NCBI GenBank assembly: GCA_013041835.1
Contig: JABDRH010000311.1
Location: 1-10,724, forward strand
Origin: Desulfatitalea sp.
Lineage (GTDB): Bacteria; Desulfobacterota; Desulfobacteria; Desulfobacterales; Desulfosarcinaceae
Direction: 5' to 3'
DNA length: 10,724 nucleotides
A program made the translations under genes and the position numbers. The notes beneath the pieces are model-generated. The model worked only from the letters and a program-made list of their open reading frames with translations. It made no database searches and was not told the origin of the DNA. Of the stretch, positions 1 to 5,938 are shown piece after piece; position 1 is the stretch's first letter; every line of letters starts with the position of its first letter.

Positions 1-1
1 G

Positions 2-40
2 GTCACAGCCTTGGCCGAAGATTTGGACATTACCTTGTAA
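2..40 (+). CDS. C-terminal end of an upstream gene (partial)
   Basis: An open frame enters from the left edge and reads VTALAEDLDITL before a TAA at 38-40. The stop lies 12 bases before the next start codon, and the same frame spacing is seen between other genes of the cluster, so this is probably the tail of a co-transcribed upstream gene. Twelve residues are too few to assign a family. Of the other two forward frames, one stops at 49-51 and the third runs on through the next start codon, so the choice of frame rests on spacing alone. Confidence 0.4.
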   Translation, partial: VTALAEDLDITL

Positions 41-52
41 GCGAGGATTGAC

Positions 53-1042
53 ATGGATAATTCCCTTGATAAACGCACCATCCTGATTGTGGATGACATG
101 CCCATCAACATACAGGTGCTCGCCGGCAGCCTGAAAAGTGAATACCAGATCAAGATCGCCACCAGTGGCGGCACCGCGCTCAAGATCGCCCGTTCCGAAC
201 AGCCGCCGGATTTGATTCTTTTGGATATCATGATGCCTGAAATGGATGGTTATGAAGTATTGAGACAGCTAAAAGAACGCGCCTCCACCCAAAACATTCC
301 CGTGATATTCGTATCGGCCAAGGGCGAGGTGGAAGATGAAACCCGCGGGCTGGGCATGGGGGCGGTGGATTACATCACCAAGCCGTTTCACCAACCCATT
401 GTTCAGGCACGGGTCAAGACGCAAATGAACCTGATCCAAAAGACCGAGATACTCGAGCAACTGGTCTCCCTGGACGGGTTGACCAGCATCCCCAATCGGC
501 GCCGTTTCGACGATGTTTTTGAAAAAGAGTGGCGCAGGGCCAGACGCGTTAGCCACCCGCTGTCGCTCATCATGATCGACATCGATTACTTTAAAGCCTT
601 TAATGACAAGTATGGCCATGCCGTGGGCGACGATTGCCTTAAATTCGTTGCCATGCGCCTCACCACCCTGGTCAACCGGGGCGGCGACCTGGTCGCCCGA
701 TACGGTGGAGAAGAGTTTGCCGTCGTACTGCCTGAAACGAATGCCGATAACGCGAACCTGATGTCCGAGCGTTTCCGGGAAAGCATTGAATCCCTTAAAA
801 TACCGCATCTTACATCTCCTGTGGCCGACCATGTCACTCTCAGCGCGGGGTCGGCAACGATTATTCCGACGTCCAACGAGAATCACCTGACCCTGATCAG
901 GGCCGCCGATAAGATGCTTTACGAGGCCAAAAGCGCCGGCAGGAACCAATGCAAGTTCATTGACTTAAGTGATGACGCGGAAACGCGTGATGGGGATGAA
1001 TCCGTTGAACTGCACGGGAGGGCAAATGCGGACCCGTCGTGA
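53..1042 (+). CDS. Receiver-GGDEF response regulator, diguanylate cyclase (PleD/WspR-like)
   Basis: A 329-residue cytoplasmic response regulator predicted to make cyclic di-GMP from two GTP when its receiver is phosphorylated. The receiver spans about residues 8-125, with acidic pair D14/D15, phospho-acceptor D58 (LLDIMMPEMDG), S88 at the switch position and K110 in the KPF motif. A short helix (residues 126-140) leads into the GGDEF domain, about 141-305, with DGLTSIPNRR, the metal-binding D176xD stretch (IDIDYFKAFND) and an intact GGEEF signature at 218-222. RGGD at 209-212, five residues before the signature, fits the RxxD inhibitory I-site, so product feedback is expected. The last ~20 residues are acidic and unstructured-looking. 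The start is supported by GAGGA at 43-47, five bases before ATG. The 3' end overlaps the next gene by 17 bases, implying coupled translation. The cognate kinase is not fixed by the sequence; the histidine kinase at 3528 is a candidate. Confidence 0.95.
   Translation: MDNSLDKRTILIVDDMPINIQVLAGSLKSEYQIKIATSGGTALKIARSEQPPDLILLDIMMPEMDGYEVLRQLKERASTQNIPVIFVSAKGEVEDETRGLGMGAVDYITKPFHQPIVQARVKTQMNLIQKTEILEQLVSLDGLTSIPNRRRFDDVFEKEWRRARRVSHPLSLIMIDIDYFKAFNDKYGHAVGDDCLKFVAMRLTTLVNRGGDLVARYGGEEFAVVLPETNADNANLMSERFRESIESLKIPHLTSPVADHVTLSAGSATIIPTSNENHLTLIRAADKMLYEAKSAGRNQCKFIDLSDDAETRDGDESVELHGRANADPS
1016..1022 (+). promoter_or_regulatory. Shine-Dalgarno that fixes the start of the GAF/HPt-like gene
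   Basis: GGGAGGG lies three bases before the ATG at 1026. It decides the start of the next gene: the frame is open upstream as far as a GTG at 969 and ATGs at 972, 990 and 996, but none of those has a comparable site and they would add a larger overlap with the upstream diguanylate cyclase gene. Confidence 0.7.
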
Positions 1043-2339
1043 ACATGAGGCGCAGAAGGCCGGCCAGAACACGGTTAAGCCGTCTCCCCCCGGCAATAAG
1101 CCATTGAGCCCCCCGCTTACACTGGAGGCGTGCCTTGATGTAATTTCGGAGTTTCAAACGACGCTGAGCGTCTTGATGAGAAAAAATTGTTCGCTGCAGA
1201 TGGTCTTTGAAGCCGCGTTGGTGGCCCTGACGGACCTCATTGCTTTTGAAGCGGCCGGGTTTGCCATGTCTGACGGTACCTCGGAGACGCATTCGTTCTA
1301 CTGCTGGACACCTACTGCCAGCCTCGATCAATTGGCAATTGAAATCAGCTATCTATACAATAAAGGCGAGTTGACGGCGCTATCGGAAACAGATGCACCC
1401 GTTTGCACACCGGCCGTCGCGGTAGGTGAGTCAATCGTTTATTGGCTGGTGCGCGCCAACAACAAGCCTTACGCAACTTTTCTGGGGCTGGTTCGCGAAG
1501 GCCGTCTCACCGAGCTGAGCAGAAAGTTTATTTCAATCCTGCTGTACATCAGTGCCGGTGTTGTAGAACGTATTGTGCTTCGACGACTGCGCATCGCCGG
1601 TGCCTGGGCGCAAGAGCGGACACCGGCAGCCACCGACGCCAAGCCTGAAAATACAAATGAAGGGCCTGGCAACGCTGAAGCCAAGGCGTATCAGCAACCA
1701 TTGACTTCGAGCGGTGCCGAGCGCGTGGTCGCGGACAACCTGCCGGGACTTGATTTCGTTGCCGGACTTGCCAATGTCGGTGGGGACGCTAAAAAATTAA
1801 TAAAGCTGTTGGTTCAATTCGAAAAGGCGTTTGCCGACGCCCCCATTCGACTGCGTAAAATCATAGAAACCGGTGATCTGGCCAACGGGGAGCGTCTCGT
1901 GGCCGGCCTGATCGGGGGCTCCGGCGATCTGGGCGCTACCGAGGTGCTTGCCACGGCCAAGGCCATTGAACAGGCGTTCCGGTGTTGTGACGATGACAAT
2001 TTTGCCGGTCTGTTGAACCGCTTTGAAAAGGCGTTGAACATCTTGAGCAACACGATTGCCGTTCTTGGGCGGCGAACCATCGATGCGCATGCGGCGCCGC
2101 AAAACATGCCCACAGCCGATCATATGACCACCGAGAAGGCGTTGAAGGAGATCAAATCCCGTTTGACCGGCAACGAATTAATCGATGAACACCACCTGCA
2201 TGCCCTAAAATCCCTAGACTGGAAAAGGCCACACCGCGACCAATTGAATCTGTTGGAAACGCATATTTCCAAATACAATTACGAGGATGCCCTGTCGGTA
2301 TTGAATGAATTGGCCGATGTGCTGGGCATAGCGCCATAG
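1026..2339 (+). CDS. GAF-like sensor with degenerate HPt domain and four-helix-type tail
   Basis: A 437-residue soluble protein with no membrane segment or signal peptide. Residues about 54-190 look like a GAF-type sensory fold (hydrophobic/aromatic pattern including LTDLIAFEAAGFAMSDG), but no ligand can be named. A low-complexity linker follows (about 195-235). Residues about 239-348 match histidine phosphotransfer domains: LPGLDFVAGLANVGGD, then the helix ERLVAGLIGGSGDLGA. In the family this helix reads roughly L-x-H-x-L-K-G-x-x-G-x-L-G-A. Here the histidine is Ala293 and the lysine is Ile, while the surrounding G, LGA and helix pattern are kept. Residues about 368-437 resemble the helical tail that often follows HPt domains in large hybrid kinases. 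This is therefore best read as a regulatory or docking module that cannot carry phosphate on that site. It is translationally coupled to the upstream cyclase (17-base overlap) and may bind its receiver. The GAF call is less certain than the HPt-like call. Confidence 0.8.
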   Translation: MRTRREHEAQKAGQNTVKPSPPGNKPLSPPLTLEACLDVISEFQTTLSVLMRKNCSLQMVFEAALVALTDLIAFEAAGFAMSDGTSETHSFYCWTPTASLDQLAIEISYLYNKGELTALSETDAPVCTPAVAVGESIVYWLVRANNKPYATFLGLVREGRLTELSRKFISILLYISAGVVERIVLRRLRIAGAWAQERTPAATDAKPENTNEGPGNAEAKAYQQPLTSSGAERVVADNLPGLDFVAGLANVGGDAKKLIKLLVQFEKAFADAPIRLRKIIETGDLANGERLVAGLIGGSGDLGATEVLATAKAIEQAFRCCDDDNFAGLLNRFEKALNILSNTIAVLGRRTIDAHAAPQNMPTADHMTTEKALKEIKSRLTGNELIDEHHLHALKSLDWKRPHRDQLNLLETHISKYNYEDALSVLNELADVLGIAP

Positions 2340-2356
2340 GGGTGCGTAAGCTACAA

Positions 2357-2383
2357 TTGAAAAAGGTTGGCGTGCTTTATGCT
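2357..2383 (+). promoter_or_regulatory. Possible sigma-70-like promoter before the binding-protein gene
   Basis: The 73-base gap before 2413 is the only real break in the cluster. TTGAAA at 2357-2362 and TATGCT at 2378-2383 are separated by 15 bases, shorter than the ideal 17. This is weak evidence; read-through from upstream is equally possible. Confidence 0.2.
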
Positions 2384-2412
2384 TATTCGGGCTGCAACGC
2401 AATGGCGTTTAC

Positions 2413-3525
2413 ATGCAAACTAAAGGAAGCTGCGGCTTGCACATAGTACTGACAAACATCTTGTGCTTTATGGCCTGCGTCTTTTGCCTGGCCTGCGGTC
2501 AGGATAAGGCGCCGTTTAAAATCGTTGCCAATATTTCCTTGACCGGACCGGGCTCCAGTTCGGCCGGCATTGGTGAAGCCATGCAGTTGGCGGTGGATGA
2601 GGTGAATGCCATGGGCGGCGTATCCGGCCGAAAAATCGAACTGATCGTCGAAGACAACCAAAGCTCGCCGGAGGTTGCGGTGACCCTCTTTCGGCGCGTT
2701 GAAGCCGCCCATCGCCCAGATATATACATTTCTGGACTGAGCAGTATCACCAAAACGCTCTCACCCTTGGCCGAGGCCAACCAGGTGCCGCTTATCGGCC
2801 TGATTACTTCAGCACCGGAGGTGACCCAGAACAAAAAATGGACCTTTAGATTCTACTTTACTGCCTACGATGAAGCCGAAACCGCCATGAACATCCTAGA
2901 AAAGTTGCAGATCGACCGGCTTGGGGTGATTTACCTGGATGACCCATACGGCCGTTCATGCCATTTGCTGTTGAGTGAAAAAGTCAAGGCAGCCGGAGGC
3001 GCGGTTACGGCAACCCCTTTTGTTCGGGGGCAAACCGATTTCAGTGGGCAGATCGTTCAGGTGATGGATACCCAGGCGGTCTACCTGGCCGGATACGTCA
3101 GCCATATGACGATGCTTGTTCCCCAATTGCGCACGGCCGGATACGCCGGTGAGATCATTTGCGGATCGGGCGGCGCCAGCAGCAAGGTCCGCCGGATTGC
3201 GGCGGCTGAAGGCATCTATGTCGCCGCACCGGCAATTTATAACCCCCAATATATTTACGCCCGCAGCCTCAGGGAAAAGTTTTACATGCGCTATGGACGC
3301 GAGCTTGAACATCAGGATGCCACGGGTTACGACCTCATCAAACTGTTGGCAGGCCTTTTGGACGGAAAGCCCATTGACCGGGCATCCATTAAAAAGACAT
3401 TGGAGCAGGGATTCACCTATCCTAGCGCCATGGGCAACGTGACCGTTCCCGCCGGCAGTCACGAAATCAATTTCGAGTTGCTGCCCGGCCGCATCAAGAA
3501 CGCCGGCATCGACTACAGGTTTTAA
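2413..3525 (+). CDS. LivK-type periplasmic binding protein, likely lipoprotein
   Basis: A 370-residue extracytoplasmic solute-binding protein of the branched-chain amino acid/amide type (Peripla_BP_6-like two-lobe fold). The N-terminus has a hydrophobic stretch (about residues 9-27) ending in CLAC-GQ at 25-30, an imperfect lipobox that would make Cys28 the lipidated residue; Cys22 is an alternative. The mature part starts with the family pattern IVANISLTGPGSSSAGIG, followed by MQLAVDEVNAMGGVSGRKIELIVED (about 57-81). The length is normal for the family. There is no obvious ribosome site before ATG 2413. An in-frame TTG at 2437, preceded by AAAGGA at 2422-2427, is an alternative start that would shorten the signal peptide. 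No ABC permease or ATPase gene is next to it; instead a sensor kinase gene starts two bases after its stop. It is therefore probably a ligand-presenting partner of that kinase rather than a transport component, as with other binding protein-kinase pairs such as LuxP/LuxQ. The ligand cannot be told. Confidence 0.9.
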   Translation: MQTKGSCGLHIVLTNILCFMACVFCLACGQDKAPFKIVANISLTGPGSSSAGIGEAMQLAVDEVNAMGGVSGRKIELIVEDNQSSPEVAVTLFRRVEAAHRPDIYISGLSSITKTLSPLAEANQVPLIGLITSAPEVTQNKKWTFRFYFTAYDEAETAMNILEKLQIDRLGVIYLDDPYGRSCHLLLSEKVKAAGGAVTATPFVRGQTDFSGQIVQVMDTQAVYLAGYVSHMTMLVPQLRTAGYAGEIICGSGGASSKVRRIAAAEGIYVAAPAIYNPQYIYARSLREKFYMRYGRELEHQDATGYDLIKLLAGLLDGKPIDRASIKKTLEQGFTYPSAMGNVTVPAGSHEINFELLPGRIKNAGIDYRF

Positions 3526-3527
3526 TC

Positions 3528-5486
3528 GTGAGCATCCGGACCAAAATCGCAGCGGGCTATCTTCTAATCGTGCTGTTCATCATCGCCCTGGCCTTGTTCG
3601 CGGACCATGAAAGTCAGCGCTTTTTGTCCGATGCAGTCAACCGTACGTCGGTGTTGGTGGCCGAGCAGCAGATGAAGCGAATCATACACGAAATCCAAGT
3701 CCGATTAGACTATGTCGAGGCTTATTTACAAAACCAATCCTTGCTGAAGCTGTTGGCGGCTTCCAACAGCCAGTTCGAGCAGATGGAAGACAGGCAGGCC
3801 GAAATCGAGCGATTGGACCATGTGTGGCAAAGCACCAACCCGCAAGCAGATGCGATGAAGGCGGCGCTAATCGACACCGAGGCCTCCATTGCGTTGAAAA
3901 GACTGTTTCTTGGGTTTTTCTACCAGACCTATGGATTGCACTACTATAGTGAAGTGTTCATTACCAATCGTTTCGGCGCAAATGTTTGTCAAACCAATGC
4001 CACTACGGACTACTTCCAGGCGGATGAAAAGTGGTGGCTGGCAGCGGTGGCGGATCGTATCTACATCGGCGAGGTGGCACTGGATGAGAGTTCCGGGGTA
4101 TACGGCATAACCATCGCGGTGCGCATCGACGGTCCGCGCAAGGCGTTCATGGGTGTGGCCAAGGCGGTGGTGCCCATCGATTCGCTGACGCGCATCGCCG
4201 AAACGGACATCCGTATGTACGAATCCAGCGAGACATTTCTGCTGACTCGCGAAGGGCGTCTGCTTTATGCTTCTAGGCCAATGCGCCTTTTCGAGGATTT
4301 GTCCGGCCGAACCGATTTCCAGCAGTTGCGTATGGACAAAAAGGGTGTTTTCCTCAGCAACGAGCACCATAGAGCACCGCAATTGATAGCTTTCGTCCAT
4401 GCCCGGGCCGTCAGCAACTTTCTTTACATTCCCGACTGGATCCTCGTTTTAAGCAACAACAAACAGGCCGTTCTGGCACCCAGCGCGGTCTTGAAATACA
4501 GGATCGCTGCTGCCGGCGCAGCCGTTATCTTTATGGCCTTTGTGGCCACCGTGACGCTATCCCATCGCCTATCTTCTCCCATTCGGGAGTTGACGACGGC
4601 TGCCGGCTATGTGGCGGCGGGTGACTTGAATCGCAGGGTGGGAATCACTTCCAAAGACGAAGTCGGACAGTTGGCGGCCGCTTTTAACCAAATGATCGAC
4701 AGCCTTGGCAAATCCTATCACCAGCTCGAAATGGAAGTCGCCGAGCGCCAGCGGGCGCAGAACGAATTGGGCATGAAAAACGATGAGCTCCAGCGCAGCA
4801 ACCAAGAGCTGGAGCAGTTCGCCTATGTCGCTTCCCACGACCTGCAGGAACCTTTGCGCAAGGTGGGCAGTTACATGGCGTTGATCAGCGACCGCTACGG
4901 CCACGCGCTGGATGAAGATGCCAGGGAATTTATCGGCTATGCCGTGGACGGCGCCCGTCGCATGAAACAGATGATTAACGACCTGCTGACGTTCTCCCGT
5001 GTGGGGACCCAAGCCCGGCCGCTCGCGTCCACCGATGTGAATCAAGTCATCGCAACGGTTTATCGGGACCTGGAATTGTTGATCCGCGAAAATCAGGCAT
5101 CCGTTACCCATGATCCCATGCCGACGATCTTGTCCGATGAGAGCCAGTTGACACAGCTTTTCCACAACTTGATCAGCAATGCCATCAAGTTTCGCAACGA
5201 AGCACCGCCCAGAATTCATATTTCAGCGGCAAAGAAGCCAGGTCAATGGGTGTTTTCCGTGCGTGACGACGGTATCGGCATCGATCCGCGTTTTCACGAT
5301 CGTATTTTTCACATATTCCAGCGCTTGCACGCCAGGGACCGGTATGAAGGCACCGGCATCGGACTGGCCATCTGCAAGAAGATCGTGGAGCGTCACGGGG
5401 GCCAAATCCAGCTCGAATCCAAACCGGGCGAAGGTTCCACCTTTTCCTTCACCATAAAGATCCATGACCCACAGGAGCATGCCTAA
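3528..5486 (+). CDS. Membrane sensor histidine kinase: Cache-like sensor, HAMP, phytochrome-type HisKA/HATPase
   Basis: A 652-residue inner-membrane kinase starting at GTG (MSIRTKIAAGYLL is a typical kinase N-terminus). TM1 is about residues 8-25 and TM2 about 325-344; between them lie ~300 periplasmic residues resembling a double Cache sensor (DYFQADEKWWLAAV at 161-174, IGEVALDESSGVYGITIAVRI after it). HAMP is about 345-396, with the SSPIRELTTAA start and DEVGQLAAAFNQM. A coiled coil (396-430) follows. The HisKA H-box is ASHDLQEPLRKV with the phosphorylatable H437. The ATPase has the N-box with N547/N551 (HNLISNAIKF), DDGIGID at 580-586, the F-box IFHIFQRL and the GTGIGLAI loop at 608-615; all catalytic motifs are intact. 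The H-box is of the type found with bacteriophytochromes and Rcp1-type regulators, and such a regulator gene follows directly (stop TAA is adjacent to its ATG). The binding-protein gene ends two bases upstream. Expected role: ligand-controlled phosphorylation of the downstream regulators. Confidence 0.95.
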   Translation: MSIRTKIAAGYLLIVLFIIALALFADHESQRFLSDAVNRTSVLVAEQQMKRIIHEIQVRLDYVEAYLQNQSLLKLLAASNSQFEQMEDRQAEIERLDHVWQSTNPQADAMKAALIDTEASIALKRLFLGFFYQTYGLHYYSEVFITNRFGANVCQTNATTDYFQADEKWWLAAVADRIYIGEVALDESSGVYGITIAVRIDGPRKAFMGVAKAVVPIDSLTRIAETDIRMYESSETFLLTREGRLLYASRPMRLFEDLSGRTDFQQLRMDKKGVFLSNEHHRAPQLIAFVHARAVSNFLYIPDWILVLSNNKQAVLAPSAVLKYRIAAAGAAVIFMAFVATVTLSHRLSSPIRELTTAAGYVAAGDLNRRVGITSKDEVGQLAAAFNQMIDSLGKSYHQLEMEVAERQRAQNELGMKNDELQRSNQELEQFAYVASHDLQEPLRKVGSYMALISDRYGHALDEDAREFIGYAVDGARRMKQMINDLLTFSRVGTQARPLASTDVNQVIATVYRDLELLIRENQASVTHDPMPTILSDESQLTQLFHNLISNAIKFRNEAPPRIHISAAKKPGQWVFSVRDDGIGIDPRFHDRIFHIFQRLHARDRYEGTGIGLAICKKIVERHGGQIQLESKPGEGSTFSFTIKIHDPQEHA

Positions 5487-5933
5487 ATGCAACTTTCGAC
5501 ACACGCAAAGCCCATATGTATTCTTATGGTGGACGACGATCCGGCCGATGTCCGCCTGACGACCGAAGCCTTGAAGTCCAAGAAAGTCCACATGGTGATG
5601 CATACCGTATCGGACGGCATGGAAGCCATGGCCTATCTGCGCAACGAGGGTGAATATGCTCGCATGCCCCGGCCGGATCTGATTTTGTTAGACCTGAACA
5701 TGCCGCGCATGGATGGTCGCGAAACCCTTGGCGCTATCAAATCCGATCCGCTGCTCAAGCGCATTCCGGTGATCATCCTGACCACCTCCGAGGGCGAAGC
5801 GGACATCTTGGGCGCGTACGACCTCAATGCCAGTTGTTATATCACCAAGCCTGTGGATTGGCACAAGTTCATCCGTGTGGTGGAGTTGATCGAAGAGTTT
5901 TGGTTCTCCATCGTTCGGTTGCCCAAGGAATAG
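5487..5933 (+). CDS. Rcp1-type single-domain response regulator
   Basis: A 148-residue stand-alone receiver. Key positions are D16/D17 (acidic pair in ILMVDDDPADVRLT), phospho-acceptor D69 (LILLDLNMPRMDGRE), T99 (ILTTSE) and K121 (YITKPVD). The stretch EALKSKKVHMVMHTVSDGMEAMAYLRNEGEY and the C-terminal EEFWFSIVRLPKE are hallmarks of the Rcp1 family, the partners of phytochrome-type kinases; this matches the core of the kinase encoded immediately upstream. It has no output domain, so it would act by binding a partner or passing phosphate on. The ATG directly abuts the kinase stop (TAAATG); AGGAG at 5473-5477 lies nine bases before it. The five bases to the next gene imply the same transcript. 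Family assignment is confident; the partnership is inferred from order and family. Confidence 0.95.
   Translation: MQLSTHAKPICILMVDDDPADVRLTTEALKSKKVHMVMHTVSDGMEAMAYLRNEGEYARMPRPDLILLDLNMPRMDGRETLGAIKSDPLLKRIPVIILTTSEGEADILGAYDLNASCYITKPVDWHKFIRVVELIEEFWFSIVRLPKE
5925..5930 (+). promoter_or_regulatory. Ribosome binding site fixing the start at 5939
   Basis: AAGGAA overlaps the last codons of the Rcp1-type regulator and lies eight bases before ATG 5939. The downstream frame is open back to 5834, but translation from there would add 35 residues unlike any receiver N-terminus and overlap the regulator gene by 100 bases. The start MPDNEYIRILLVEDD at 5939 places the receiver at the usual distance from the N-terminus. 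Confidence 0.7.
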
Positions 5934-5938
5934 AGGCG

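Noticed and set aside
269..949. Minus-strand open frame of 226 codons opposite the REC-GGDEF gene
   Set aside because: It lies wholly opposite a gene with intact catalytic motifs; its translation has no recognisable domain and it is a codon-bias shadow.
969..1025. N-terminal extension of the GAF/HPt-like gene to GTG 969
   Set aside because: It would overlap the upstream gene by 74 bases and lacks a ribosome site, whereas ATG 1026 has GGGAGGG just before it.
3867..4400. Minus-strand open frame of 177 codons opposite the kinase sensor region
   Set aside because: Entirely antisense to a gene with convincing membrane and sensor features; no motif or ribosome site supports it.
4569..5219. Minus-strand open frame of 216 codons opposite the kinase HAMP/HisKA region
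   Set aside because: Antisense shadow of conserved kinase motifs; the translation resembles no family.
5834..5938. N-terminal extension of the five-module protein to ATG 5834
   Set aside because: The extra 35 residues are the shifted frame of the Rcp1 regulator tail and do not belong to a receiver; ATG 5939 has a proper ribosome site.
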